Notes: generated by a model from the letters alone, not told the origin. Shown: positions 44,501-53,563, counted from the first letter of the stretch. The stretch: 64,000 nt of DNA from Litorimonas sp046250185 (GCF_046250185.1 NZ_CP176469.1), one strand, 5' to 3'. A program made the numbers and translations.

Positions 44501-44991
44501 GCTCCGTTCGCGCAGGTTATGACGTTGAGCTTTCCGAGAAATTCTGGCTCCGCCCAACCGTATCGCTTGATTATCTCAGCCTCACGGAAAACGCCTATGA
44601 AGAGACTGGCGTTGCTGGTCTGGCCGTGGGTGTGGATAAACGCAAATCTGATTTAGGGTCCGCGACAGCGATGATCAATCTTGGTGCGAAGTTCCAAGGC
44701 AAGCGGACATGGATCCGTCCAAGCATTCGCTTTGGCTATCGCAATGACTTTATTAGCGATCCCGTCATGACGACCTATCGTTATGTGGGACTCAATGACG
44801 GAAATGGCGGCCTATTTGATAGCCAACGCGCAGAGCTCGAATCCATCATGTTCCCCGATAGCGGTGTTCTAGTGGGCTTCTCTGTCGCCGCAGGGTCTGC
44901 CTACTCTTCCATCGGATTTGACTTTGACAGCGACATCCGTGACGGATTTATCCGCCATACGGGCCGTGTCGTTGTGCGTCTCCTATTCTAA
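41599..44991 (+). CDS. autotransporter with beta-helical passenger
   Basis: From ATG 41599 the protein has 1130 residues: a long signal peptide (MRKTSTPISAKMTAARLLSS..ISLPAFAQ), a passenger of about 790 residues rich in short Asn/Gly/Thr/Ser turns (VTGDNSYGVNVASNVSGDLNNTGNI) typical of beta-helices, and a C-terminal autotransporter barrel of about 270 residues ending VVVRLLF. No protease or lipase motif was seen in the passenger. Its stop codon is only about 10 bp from where glnE-like sequence begins. Confidence 0.88.
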   Translation: MRKTSTPISAKMTAARLLSSAAILALGTAISLPAFAQVTVTDGRTTPVQTSTAGDGDTPSDVTIESGGSVTLTTPGPAVILDSDNALDLSGAVVIADVDNATGVSLQGGADRSYTQSGSISITENFTNTNTDDDVFPDGPFAQGTGRTGILISGASPFIGNVETTSTSAITVEGNDSFGINLANTPMMVGGLTGSMTTEGAISVTGDNSYGVNVASNVSGDLNNTGNIQVAGIGSTGYNVSGDVQGGFVNSGAVAVNGYRFSTRPGLSTQGAGRDDLGAEDLGQAGSAIAISGNVDGGVYLQRRLIPAVDADGAPVLDDDGNELFTLASTSTVTQFGSAPAILLDGDGTIMSIGLVAAITDPADADFDEDMQYAFINEGQVAASGIYDDFDATALLVEDATLAEGLSNQGTMRSTTFRSPTELADMRGTGLARVIVLGDQAIANTIDNQGIILATASEATDAVYADSDNPLAPRDVTAIAIDIGANATTQSLTNSGSLSALIVARQGRAVAIQDASGTLTSITNTGNIIAAGSNSDGTLEAETDFELIAIDVSQNTTGFTLTQSQTPDDDPDDDISPIEPRISGSVLMGSGDDSLIASAGAISGQTVAFGAGNDTLALSGGASLNANVTNSGGLDISVIEGSSLVLRSGDPLSITSANFDGTSSFSPVIDGSAGTASTLISSGDITFESGATIAPILNNVSFVPGNSQVFDIASAGGTLTVGDIAALSAGETPFLYNTGLSLNAAGDLVITLDLRDPNVSVEQGGLGLDQVQGQAFNAALQSLTSNNGLGNAFANITNSNDFYAAYNQILPEFAAAARQFVVANVDGATGAVGSHLDTARRSPDKPGGAWLQEFAYFADRELAGLSEQYRGAGFGFTGGLDTALGPLHTVGVNFGFASTEIEDVVGIDEPLDVITLQGGLYAGWQSGGLSVDVYGGGGYNKFEQQRRVRINEFFGETKGDWAGYHINGSVRAGYDVELSEKFWLRPTVSLDYLSLTENAYEETGVAGLAVGVDKRKSDLGSATAMINLGAKFQGKRTWIRPSIRFGYRNDFISDPVMTTYRYVGLNDGNGGLFDSQRAELESIMFPDSGVLVGFSVAAGSAYSSIGFDFDSDIRDGFIRHTGRVVVRLLF

Positions 44992-45083
44992 TAGCACCCA
45001 CGCTGCAGCTATCAGCTAGCCCTTATCTTGCGGGGCTGGTTGACACTTATGGTGCGCCCAAAGCGGATGATGCCATTGAAGCT

Positions 45084-47597
45084 ATGGCCGCGCTTGCGCA
45101 GCTATCGCCAACCGACCCGGATTTCGTCGCCAAGCTATACGCCCTAAAGTCGCACTTTGACTTGGCATGGGCCGCCTTGGCGTTGATGCCCGATAATGAC
45201 TTTTCAACACTGGGTATTTTGCGCAGTGATTTCGCCGCCAAGTCGATAGACAAAGCGCTGCATGCCGCTTGGCATCAAGAATTGGCGGCGCAGCGAGTTC
45301 CCGATATTCCGCTGACCAGCCTGTTCATCCTCGGCCTTGGAAAGCTGGGCGGTTTCGATCTGAATTTCTCTTCCGACGTCGATTTGATTGCGTTCTATGA
45401 CGCGGAAACACTACCCATCTCTGCCAATAAGGGGCAGAAATATGTGATTAACAAAGTCCTCCAGCGCCTCGGCAAAATCCTCAAACCCAATCATAGCGCC
45501 GAATTTGTCTGGCGCGTCGACTGGCGGTTGCGGCCCGAAAGCTCCTCTGGCGGGCTGTCTATGACAACCGATGAAGCCAGCGCGTTCTACTTTTTCCGCG
45601 CCCTGCCGTGGCATCGCCTCGCCCTGATGAAAGCGCGGGTCGTGGCGGGCGACAAGAGTGTTGGCGCAGAGTTTCTCAACGACATCGCGCCTTTTATTTG
45701 GCGGCAAAATCTAGACTTTCGCGCCCTTGACGAATTGGCCCATCTCAAAACTCGCATCAACTTGGAGCATCCGGGCTTACAACAGGAACGCGCGCAGCCC
45801 GACCCGATTATCCCTGATCCGATCGGGTTTAATGTCAAACTTGGCAGTGGAGGTATTCGCGAGATCGAATTCATCGCCAATGCGCAGCAACTTGTGTGGG
45901 GCGGGAAACAATATGAATTGCGCACACCCAACACGCTCAAAGCGCTGCAGTCCCTAGCGTCCCTCGGCCATATGGACGACCGCGTTTGCGGAGCGCTAAG
46001 CGAGCATTACATCGCCTTACGCCGCTTGGAAAACGCCATCCAAATGCTCGGGAATGAGCAGACGCATATGGTGCCCGATGCGCCCTACCCCCTATCGCAA
46101 ATCGCGCAAGTTTTGGGGTATGCTGACTGGGAGTCGTATGCGCCGGAAATCTATACTCGCCGCAATGTGGTCAATAAGCATTTTGACGCGCTGTTCCACG
46201 CCGAAGCCAAACCAGACGATAGCGCAAGAATTTCTACGGCGGACTTGTCAGACGTCAGTCAAGCGATTGCGAATAGCTGGCTCGGCGGGTTCAATGCCCA
46301 CGGCGTCGCGCGTGACCGCCTCTCCCGCTATCAACCGTTAGGACAGTCGCTGTTAAACAGGGTAATAAACTCTTCGGCGGACGCCAATGCAGCCTTGCCG
46401 CGCATTGATAGCTTTCTCAAATCAATCGCTCGTTCAGAGCAATATCTCAGACTTTTGCAACGCAATTCCAAGCTGCTAGATGCGCTGATCGTGCCCCTGC
46501 TCTACTCCCCGCATATGACTCGACTGCTTGAGCAATCCCCGCACATCATTGATGTATTTTTAGATCCCCAAAGCCTGATAAATACTGGCCTGACCCCGAA
46601 TACGGATTTCATTTTTACAGACCCAGACTATGAGACGCGGCTAGAGCGGCTGAGAAGGTTTGTGAATGAAAACCTCTTCCAAGCTTATCACGCTTTTTTC
46701 AATCACTCCGAAGAAGATTTTGGGAGCCTACCGCGACGTCTAACCGATTTGGCCGATAGAACGATTGAAGCCGCGATCAAGATTGTCTGTGATGACTTGA
46801 AGATTGAGGACGTTGAAATATGTGTCTTAGGCTTGGGGAAAATGGCAACCCAGCATATGGCGCCTATGTCTGATATTGACCTGATTTTTATTTTCGGAGA
46901 CGCGGTAGAAAGCGAGCTATCAGCCAAAATTGTGCGGCGCCTGCGTACCACGTTGACAACGCCGCTGCGCGAAGGGATCGCGTATGATTTGGACATGCGC
47001 TTGCGCCCCTCGGGACGGTCTGGCCCGCCCGCAGTAAAGCTGTCGAGCTTCAAGGACTACCATGCAACCCGCGCAAAAACATGGGAGCATATCGCGTTGT
47101 ACAAAGCGCGTATAATCGCTGGCGATCCAAATTTTGCGCCCAAGGTGCAAGCCGCGATAGACGCGGTCATGTCCCGCCCGCGCAATCGTAAGCAATGCTT
47201 GATTGATGCCAAATACATGCTCAACCTGATCGCAAAAGAGCGTTTTACGGAGACGCCGCTGGATGTATTCAACACCAAATTAAGGCGAGGTGGCCTGATG
47301 GAGGCTGACTTTTTGTGGCGCACATACTCGGTCGCAGGACTGAATTGGCCAACGCCGTTATGGTCAGCGATGGAGGAATGGCGAACGATAGAGTTATGGG
47401 AGCGTCTCCTTGGATTGACGGGTCAATCATTTGACGCTGTGCCGAACAGGTTTCGGGCTGATATGCACATAAACGGCATGGCCCAGCGCAACCAGCGTCG
47501 CGAAAGGGCGGTTAGTAATGCACGCCAATCTCTCTTCAGCACTTATTCCGTCCCCGATGACTACGAAATGCGGCCTGTGCGGTGGGAAGACGAATAA
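45084..47597 (+). CDS. glnE: glutamine synthetase adenylyltransferase/deadenylylase, N-terminus uncertain
   Basis: The 837 residues from the first usable ATG contain both nucleotidyltransferase cores: LGLGKLGGFDLNFSSDVDLIAFYD for the removase half and LGLGKMATQHMAPMSDIDLIFIFGD for the transferase half, each followed by RLRPS/RLRPE. GlnE sets glutamine synthetase activity according to nitrogen status. The family is usually 900-1000 residues. The same frame stays open upstream to 44943, and its 31 codons just before the ATG encode family-like sequence (SPYLAGLVDTYG), yet no ATG, GTG or TTG occurs there. The start may be non-standard or the gene 5'-truncated. Confidence 0.9.
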   Translation: MAALAQLSPTDPDFVAKLYALKSHFDLAWAALALMPDNDFSTLGILRSDFAAKSIDKALHAAWHQELAAQRVPDIPLTSLFILGLGKLGGFDLNFSSDVDLIAFYDAETLPISANKGQKYVINKVLQRLGKILKPNHSAEFVWRVDWRLRPESSSGGLSMTTDEASAFYFFRALPWHRLALMKARVVAGDKSVGAEFLNDIAPFIWRQNLDFRALDELAHLKTRINLEHPGLQQERAQPDPIIPDPIGFNVKLGSGGIREIEFIANAQQLVWGGKQYELRTPNTLKALQSLASLGHMDDRVCGALSEHYIALRRLENAIQMLGNEQTHMVPDAPYPLSQIAQVLGYADWESYAPEIYTRRNVVNKHFDALFHAEAKPDDSARISTADLSDVSQAIANSWLGGFNAHGVARDRLSRYQPLGQSLLNRVINSSADANAALPRIDSFLKSIARSEQYLRLLQRNSKLLDALIVPLLYSPHMTRLLEQSPHIIDVFLDPQSLINTGLTPNTDFIFTDPDYETRLERLRRFVNENLFQAYHAFFNHSEEDFGSLPRRLTDLADRTIEAAIKIVCDDLKIEDVEICVLGLGKMATQHMAPMSDIDLIFIFGDAVESELSAKIVRRLRTTLTTPLREGIAYDLDMRLRPSGRSGPPAVKLSSFKDYHATRAKTWEHIALYKARIIAGDPNFAPKVQAAIDAVMSRPRNRKQCLIDAKYMLNLIAKERFTETPLDVFNTKLRRGGLMEADFLWRTYSVAGLNWPTPLWSAMEEWRTIELWERLLGLTGQSFDAVPNRFRADMHINGMAQRNQRRERAVSNARQSLFSTYSVPDDYEMRPVRWEDE

Positions 47598-47664
47598 AAC
47601 CGTTGCACCCTCCGCGCTATGATTCATAGTGTGTGCTGATTCACTGATTACCCCTTAGGACGTC

Positions 47665-49665
47665 ATGGCCGCTTCAAAGAAAAAAGACCTGTTCGCTGGA
47701 AAAAAAGACACAACGAGCGAGAGCTACTCGGCCAAGGACATCGAAGTCCTTGAGGGCTTGGAGCCCGTTCGTCTTCGCCCCGGCATGTATATTGGCGGCA
47801 CAGATGACCGCGCCATGCACCATTTATTTGCCGAGGTCATCGACAACTCGATGGACGAAGCTGTGGCGGGTCACGCTTCCCGTATCGAAGTTGAGTTAGA
47901 CGCTGAAGGTTTTTTGTCTATCTCTGATAATGGCCGCGGTATCCCGATTGGCCCTCACCCAAAGTTCCCAAAAAAGTCTGCGCTGGAAGTGATCTTGACG
48001 GAGCTTCATTCGGGCGGGAAATTTTCGAATAAGGCGTATGAAACATCTGGCGGTCTCCACGGTGTAGGTGTGTCAGTCGTGAATGCGCTGTCGGATTTCT
48101 TGGAAGTCGAAGTCGCGCGGGACAAAGTATTGCACCGCATGCAATTCTCGCAAGGCAAGCCTGTTGGGAAAATCGAAAATCTTGGCGCGATCAATAATCG
48201 ACGCGGCACGAAAGTCCGCTTTCATCCTGATCCCGAAATCTTCGGCCCTAAAGCGGCTTTCCGTGCGGCGAAACTATTTACCATGACACGGGCCAAAGCT
48301 TACCTTCAGCCAGGTGTTGAAATCCGCTGGAAGTGTGCGCCTGAAAAACTCAAGCAAACGCCAGAAATTCCAGAAGCGGCGACCTTTTTGTTTCCTGGCG
48401 GTTTGGCCGACTATCTCGCCGATACGATGGGCACGAAAGCCACCGTCACTTCGGAAATTTTTGCGGGTCGTTCTAAAAAGGACTCAGGCCATGGTCGTGT
48501 CGAATGGGCGATTACGTGGTCCCCTGAAGGCTACGGCGAAGCGGATAGCTTTGTGCGCTCGTACTGTAACACTGTTCCAACCCCTGGCGGCGGCACGCAT
48601 GAAGCCGGGCTACGGGCGGCGATTACCAAGGGCCTCCGTGCCTATGCCGACCTGACGGGTATGGGTAAAAAAGTCAGTCATGTGACGCCCGAAGACGTGA
48701 TGTTTGGCGCAGGCGCCCTGATTTCTGTCTTCATCAAAGCACCCGAGTTTCAAGGCCAGACCAAAGATCGCCTGTCTAACTCAGAAGCCAGCCGTTTGGT
48801 CGAAAACGCGATCCGCGATCCCTTCGATCACTACCTCGCCAGTTCACCCAAAGATGCAACGCAACTCCTCGAATGGGCGATCGAGCGAGCAGATGAGCGC
48901 GTCAAACGCCGCAAAGCGCGAGACGTCAAACGCAAATCCGCGACCAAAAAACTTCGCCTCCCAGGCAAGCTCGCCGACTGCTCCCGCAAGGGCTCGGACG
49001 ACACGGAAATCTTCATCGTCGAGGGTGATTCTGCTGGCGGTTCTGCCAAGCAAGCCCGCAATCGCGAAACGCAAGCTATCCTCCCACTCAAGGGTAAAAT
49101 CTTGAACGTCGAGAGCGCGACTATGGCAAAAATTCAAGCCAATAACGAGATTAGCGATTTGATGACAGCGTTAGGGGTTGGCCTCGGCAAGAAATTTGAT
49201 CTGGATGATCTGCGCTATGAACGGGTTGTGATTATGACCGATGCGGATGTGGACGGGGCGCATATTGCAGCACTGCTGATCACGTTTTTCTATCGCTATA
49301 CACCCGGCCTTATTGATGCGGGACGGCTCTATATGGCCATGCCGCCGCTCTATAAAATGACGCAAGGCGCTAAGACAGAATACGCGATTGATGACGCCCA
49401 CCGAGAGGAACTGATGCAGACGGTTTTCACGGGCAAAGGCAAGGTTGATATTGGGCGCTTTAAAGGCCTCGGGGAGATGAACCCTGCCCAGTTGAAAGAC
49501 ACGACAATGAACCCAAAGACGCGACAACTCGCGCGGATTACAATAGATCAGGATGACCTGATGACGACAGAATCTCTCGTCGAAACTCTAATGGGGAAGA
49601 AATCGGAATTGCGCTATGAGTACATCCAAGAGCATGCGCAATTTGTGGAAGACGTCGATATTTAA
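47665..49665 (+). CDS. parE: DNA topoisomerase IV subunit B
   Basis: The 666-residue protein has the GHKL ATPase (EVIDNSMDEAVAGHA, SDNGRGIPIGPHP, ETSGGLHGVGVSVVNALS), the transducer, and the TOPRIM region (FIVEGDSAGGSAKQARNRETQAILPLKGKILNVE, MTDADVDGAHI). The IPIGPHPKFPKKSALEVILT pattern and length fit ParE rather than GyrB, which is longer. With ParC it separates daughter chromosomes. It begins 67 bp after glnE. Confidence 0.94.
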   Translation: MAASKKKDLFAGKKDTTSESYSAKDIEVLEGLEPVRLRPGMYIGGTDDRAMHHLFAEVIDNSMDEAVAGHASRIEVELDAEGFLSISDNGRGIPIGPHPKFPKKSALEVILTELHSGGKFSNKAYETSGGLHGVGVSVVNALSDFLEVEVARDKVLHRMQFSQGKPVGKIENLGAINNRRGTKVRFHPDPEIFGPKAAFRAAKLFTMTRAKAYLQPGVEIRWKCAPEKLKQTPEIPEAATFLFPGGLADYLADTMGTKATVTSEIFAGRSKKDSGHGRVEWAITWSPEGYGEADSFVRSYCNTVPTPGGGTHEAGLRAAITKGLRAYADLTGMGKKVSHVTPEDVMFGAGALISVFIKAPEFQGQTKDRLSNSEASRLVENAIRDPFDHYLASSPKDATQLLEWAIERADERVKRRKARDVKRKSATKKLRLPGKLADCSRKGSDDTEIFIVEGDSAGGSAKQARNRETQAILPLKGKILNVESATMAKIQANNEISDLMTALGVGLGKKFDLDDLRYERVVIMTDADVDGAHIAALLITFFYRYTPGLIDAGRLYMAMPPLYKMTQGAKTEYAIDDAHREELMQTVFTGKGKVDIGRFKGLGEMNPAQLKDTTMNPKTRQLARITIDQDDLMTTESLVETLMGKKSELRYEYIQEHAQFVEDVDI

Positions 49666-49692
49666 CGGCGGCCTAAGTGAGGTGTTTAGTCT

Positions 49693-50064
49693 CTATTTAT
49701 CCGTCACTTGGATTGACGTTAAATAGGCCAGCAATCCCTCAGTCTCTTTCACCGTGAAATCGAAATCAGGCATATCAGGGTGACCAACATGGATATGCTC
49801 GCGGAAATCATCAGCTAGAGATTCGGCATTATAGATACCCAGCACAGTGCGTAGGGGCGGCGCATCACTGCGCGGACTGTCACCAGATTGACCAATACTA
49901 TGACAAGAGACACACTGCGTTTGCGCAATCTCTCGCCCGATTTCAATAAACGCAGGATCAAATTGCTGTGGGGGCGTGTCCTCTTGTTGGCAGGCTGATA
50001 AAGCGGTCAATGATAGGGCAGACAAAATAAGGGCTACGGGCCCGATATGTTTAAGTGTCCTCAT
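49693..50064 (-). CDS. small cytochrome c lipoprotein
   Basis: From ATG 50064 the protein has 123 residues: a signal with LTALSAC (Cys near residue 24), then one haem site CVSCH (about residue 50) and a methionine-bearing segment (HVGHPDMPDFDFT) that can supply the sixth ligand, followed by the last helix ETEGLLAYLTSIQ. It is a class I cytochrome c tethered to a membrane. A TTG at 50103 would add 13 residues. The redox partner is unknown. Confidence 0.85.
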   Translation of the reverse strand: MRTLKHIGPVALILSALSLTALSACQQEDTPPQQFDPAFIEIGREIAQTQCVSCHSIGQSGDSPRSDAPPLRTVLGIYNAESLADDFREHIHVGHPDMPDFDFTVKETEGLLAYLTSIQVTDK

Positions 50065-50127
50065 AATAGGACCGTAAAACCAAAATACGGCTTTTTCTAG
50101 CAATTAATAATTCCCAAGCCGCTTGTT

Positions 50128-50301
50128 TCAGCTCGCCAACACCCTCGGCAATACCGCATGCAACGGGGAACAATGTCCTAGGCCGTCATAGATCTTTAAC
50201 TTTGTGCACGAGAGAATAGCCCGCTCCAAAGCGCGAGACATTTTAATAGGCGTCCAGTTATCGGCATTTCCGTGACGTAAAATAACAGGACACTCAACAT
50301 T
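50128..50301 (-). pseudogene. C-terminal relic of an alpha/beta-hydrolase
   Basis: This minus-strand frame reads, from an in-frame TGA at 50302, about 57 residues containing CPVILRHGNADNWTPIKMS and LKIYDGLGHCSPLHAVLP, then a stop at 50128. The RHGNAD acid loop and the GLGHC segment with the catalytic His are the end of an alpha/beta-hydrolase. The nucleophile and lid regions are absent, since M48 begins 117 bp away. I see no start codon with a ribosome binding site. The rest of the 50065-50418 gap shows no gene. Confidence 0.7.
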
Positions 50302-50418
50302 TCAATTTGGTCGGCCTAAGGTTACGCAAAAGCAAATCCCCAGCTAACTCCTCCCTTTACACGTTTAAGTCTTTATCGCTAAGCATGTAGAAAATCGTAT
50401 CTGAAGGGGAAGCAGATC

Positions 50419-52743
50419 ATGAGCTTAGCGAATTTATATCCAGAAAGCCCGCGGGACGTGCCTGCCAATCTGACTGAGGCAAAGCCGAGTTATAAACGAC
50501 AAGCCATTTTGGCAATGCTCGGCCTTATGGCGTTTATGGCGATCTATCTCGCTGTAACGGCGGGCTTTGCGTACATCACCTATAAAAATGCAGTGCGCCT
50601 CTCAACCCCCGGTGATTTTGGCATTTTGAGCGCGATCATGTTGGTGTGTTCGGCGATCCTGACCGTGTTCATGGTCAAATCGCTTTTCGCGATGCGCAAA
50701 ATGGGAACGCCGCGCGGTATCGAAGTCACAGAGGCGGATCAGCCGCAACTTTATGCCTTCCTCCATCAACTTGCCGATGAAATTGGCGCGCCGAAACCCC
50801 ACCGCGTGTTCATTACGCCCGAAGTGAACGCAGCCGTGTTCTACGACTTGTCGCTCCTCAATTTAATCATCCCATCGAAGAAGAATTTGATCGTCGGTTT
50901 GGGTCTCGTAAATGTTCTGACACTGACTGAGTTGAAGGCTGTGCTGGCCCATGAATTTGGGCATTTTGCGCAAAACTCTATGATGGTGGGCCGCTGGGTT
51001 TATGTCGCGCAACAGATTATCGCCCACATGGTGAGCGTCCGCGATTGGCTAGATTCTGTGGTGCAGTTTATCTCTCGGATTGATCTTCGGATCGCTTGGA
51101 TTGGGTGGATTTTATCTCTGATCATCTGGTCGCTGCGGTCACTCATGGACACGCTGTTCAACATTGTGATCATCGCTGAACGTGCGCTCTCGCGGGAAAT
51201 GGAATTCAATGCTGACCTCGTCGCCGTGTCCGTGACGGGCAGCGACGCGCTAATCAACGCGCTATATAAGCTACAAGCCGCAGACCAAGCGTGGCGCACG
51301 GCGATGGATGTGGCGGGGAATGTCGGGAATAATAAGCAAATTCTCAACGACTTGTTTGCCGCGCAATCAGAGACGATCAAGGAAATGCGGCGTATCTTGG
51401 ATGACGCCAATTATGGACTGCCGCCTGCTGCCACGGGGGACGCTGTTTCCCACCGCGTATTTGAGGAAGCGGCCGCGATCCCGCCACAAATGTGGTCAAC
51501 GCATCCGCCCAATACAGACCGGGAAAACAATGCCAAAGCGACCTACGTCCCCGCGATCAATGATGACCGCTCGGCATGGCTACTGTTCAAGGGTTCTGAA
51601 AATTTACGGCAGAAACTAAGCCTCGATTTTTACAATCAGGAGGCCGTCAAAGGCTTTGCTATTGGCAATCCTGCCGAGGCCGTCTCGGCGAAATTTAGCG
51701 ATATTTCTTATTCCCCCGAATATCGTGGGGCTTATTTGGGCCGCAGTCCTGTGCGCGACTTTGCTAGTGTCGATCAGATGTTTGATATGTCTGACGTGAC
51801 CGAAGGCAAGATCGACCTAGAAATGCTTTACCCCGAAACAATCAATCTCGATCTCAAAGCCGTGCGCAACTTAGAAGTTGAACAAAATACACTCGAAGCC
51901 TTGATGACGGGGCAAATGAAACCCTCTGGCGGCGTGTTGCGTCACCGCGGCGAAGAAATTTCCAAAGAGGACATTCCCGAAGCGATCGAAGACCTCAAGG
52001 CTGAGAAAAAAACGGCGCTACAAAAACTCATGCTGCACGAAGCGAACTGCCGAAAGACCTATTATTTGCTCGCGCAAAAACACCAAAATGGCTGGCCAGA
52101 ACATCTTCGCAACACACTGGAATTGCTGCATTGTTCGGATCATATGCTCGCCACTGTCAGCAATGAACAGGCGCAGTTAATCAACACATGGAACGTCATT
52201 ACCGCCGACGGAAAGATCGGCCATTTTGAGAAAAAGCGCATGATCAAGGTTTGTGAAACCGTCGATAGCGTCATGACGCGCGTGTCCAAAAATCTGCAAG
52301 CGCTAGAACTTCCGCAGAGTATTCTTGATGACCTAGGCGTCAAAGCCAAATGGTCTGAAGCCTCGCCGATTTTTGACTTCGCGCCTGTTGATAAGAAAAA
52401 CTGGCCGCAATGGACGCAAGAAGCGTTTAAAGTCATGGGCAATTTCCAAGGCGTTTTGTCCCTTCTGCATAATTTATTCTTGAAAGAATTGCTGCAATCT
52501 GAGGCAACATTGAAGGCCCATCATCTGGCAGGGACAACCCCGGAGCCTGCCCCGAAAGCTGGAAAATGCGTCACAGATTACCCGACCCTGCTGTCAGGGG
52601 ATGAGTATGTGTTGCAAAAGAAATTGGATTTGTGGAACCGATTCCAACTCGCGCATGGATTAGGCCCATCACTCGTGCGCACTCTGGTCGCTGTCACGAT
52701 TGTCGGGGGAACAATTTATGCAGGATTTGTCGGGTTGGGCTAG
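50419..52743 (+). CDS. large M48 family membrane metalloprotease
   Basis: The 774-residue protein has two N-terminal membrane segments (about 30-55 and 70-92), the M48 domain with zinc motif HEFGHFAQ near residue 178, two further membrane segments (about 225-258) and the third ligand region REMEFNADLVAV. The last 450 residues are soluble and helical; they include a TerB-like stretch (ITADGKIGHFEKKRMIKV, about 595-612), and one hydrophobic segment closes the protein. M48 proteases degrade or mature envelope proteins. The partner is unknown. Confidence 0.87.
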   Translation: MSLANLYPESPRDVPANLTEAKPSYKRQAILAMLGLMAFMAIYLAVTAGFAYITYKNAVRLSTPGDFGILSAIMLVCSAILTVFMVKSLFAMRKMGTPRGIEVTEADQPQLYAFLHQLADEIGAPKPHRVFITPEVNAAVFYDLSLLNLIIPSKKNLIVGLGLVNVLTLTELKAVLAHEFGHFAQNSMMVGRWVYVAQQIIAHMVSVRDWLDSVVQFISRIDLRIAWIGWILSLIIWSLRSLMDTLFNIVIIAERALSREMEFNADLVAVSVTGSDALINALYKLQAADQAWRTAMDVAGNVGNNKQILNDLFAAQSETIKEMRRILDDANYGLPPAATGDAVSHRVFEEAAAIPPQMWSTHPPNTDRENNAKATYVPAINDDRSAWLLFKGSENLRQKLSLDFYNQEAVKGFAIGNPAEAVSAKFSDISYSPEYRGAYLGRSPVRDFASVDQMFDMSDVTEGKIDLEMLYPETINLDLKAVRNLEVEQNTLEALMTGQMKPSGGVLRHRGEEISKEDIPEAIEDLKAEKKTALQKLMLHEANCRKTYYLLAQKHQNGWPEHLRNTLELLHCSDHMLATVSNEQAQLINTWNVITADGKIGHFEKKRMIKVCETVDSVMTRVSKNLQALELPQSILDDLGVKAKWSEASPIFDFAPVDKKNWPQWTQEAFKVMGNFQGVLSLLHNLFLKELLQSEATLKAHHLAGTTPEPAPKAGKCVTDYPTLLSGDEYVLQKKLDLWNRFQLAHGLGPSLVRTLVAVTIVGGTIYAGFVGLG

Positions 52744-52764
52744 GCTCTCCAGACAAATTCTGAC

Positions 52765-53172
52765 TTACTGACGCAGACCTGCAATCTCTGGCGTATTACA
52801 GCGCAGCACCCACACATCATAAACACCATGATCCAGCGCGGAAACTGCAGGATTACTCGCAAACATCCAGCCAGAGAAGATCGGCTCTGTCGGCTCAACT
52901 GATGTGCCTTTCCCGTCCAAACGCGTATCAAAAATCTTGAGAAACGCGAACGTCTCGGGAATTTCCTCGGGCGGTCGCTTTTCGCAATGCGCAACTTCAA
53001 TCGTCAGCGAGCCATAATTGAGGGTATCGCCGACTTTGACCGTATAATCCTTGGTCGTCGCCGTAACCTTATCAAGCGTTCGCAGAACGACAGCCGTGCC
53101 GTCAATATTAGCGGCCAATGCTGGACTGCTAAGCCCTGCTAGCAATAGGAGAGACAGCGCTAGCTTACGCAT
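52765..53172 (-). CDS. DUF2155 periplasmic protein
   Basis: From ATG 53172 the protein has 135 residues: a signal peptide ending AGLSSPALAA, then DGTAVVLRTLDKVTATTKDYTVKVGDTLNYGSLTIEVAHCEKRPPEE and FSGWMFASNPAVSALDHGVYDVWVLRC, which identify the DUF2155 family. Two Cys may pair. The start overlaps the end of the NDUFA12-like gene by 8 bp, a pairing common in alphaproteobacteria. The function is unknown. Confidence 0.88.
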   Translation of the reverse strand: MRKLALSLLLLAGLSSPALAANIDGTAVVLRTLDKVTATTKDYTVKVGDTLNYGSLTIEVAHCEKRPPEEIPETFAFLKIFDTRLDGKGTSVEPTEPIFSGWMFASNPAVSALDHGVYDVWVLRCNTPEIAGLRQ

Positions 53173-53563
53173 CGGGGGTCCAAGCCTCGTAATCAGACGC
53201 AACTTTATCGCGCGCACCGCCACGATCAAGGCTACCCTTTGGCTTATAGGCGTGAACGGTGCCCGTCAGGTTCGGCAAATGCTCTTTCTGCCAGTCATGG
53301 ACTTTGATGCCCATTTCACTCGGCAGATCATCATAGGAGTGATGCAGCCAGCCATGCCATTCTGGCGGAATACGCGACGGATCAGCATAGCCTTTATAGG
53401 TGACGTAACGACGCTTACGCCCGTCATAAGTCAGCTTATTTTCTTCGAAATACGTATTGCCATATTCGTCTTCCCCAACCTTTGAGGCACGACGACGAAT
53501 TTGCAAGGTCGTGCCAAAAGTTGACCCGTTCCACCATGTAAATAGACGTTTGATAAATGACAC
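53165..53563 (-). CDS. NDUFA12 family complex I accessory protein
   Basis: From GTG 53563 the protein has 132 residues starting MSFIKRLFTWWNGSTFGT, the expected family opening. It continues with VGEDEYGNTYFEE, RRYVTYKGYADPSRIPPEWHGWLHH and a YKPKGSL end. It is the bacterial form of the B17.2/NDUFA12 subunit of NADH:ubiquinone oxidoreductase, a marker of alphaproteobacteria. GGAG lies 6 nt before the GTG; the longer TTG form from 53590 is less likely. Confidence 0.9.
   Translation of the reverse strand: MSFIKRLFTWWNGSTFGTTLQIRRRASKVGEDEYGNTYFEENKLTYDGRKRRYVTYKGYADPSRIPPEWHGWLHHSYDDLPSEMGIKVHDWQKEHLPNLTGTVHAYKPKGSLDRGGARDKVASDYEAWTPDA

Noticed and set aside
45047..45253. Minus-strand frame at the start of glnE
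   Set aside because: It lies opposite the glnE coding sequence and its family-like upstream extension, and gives a low-complexity product.
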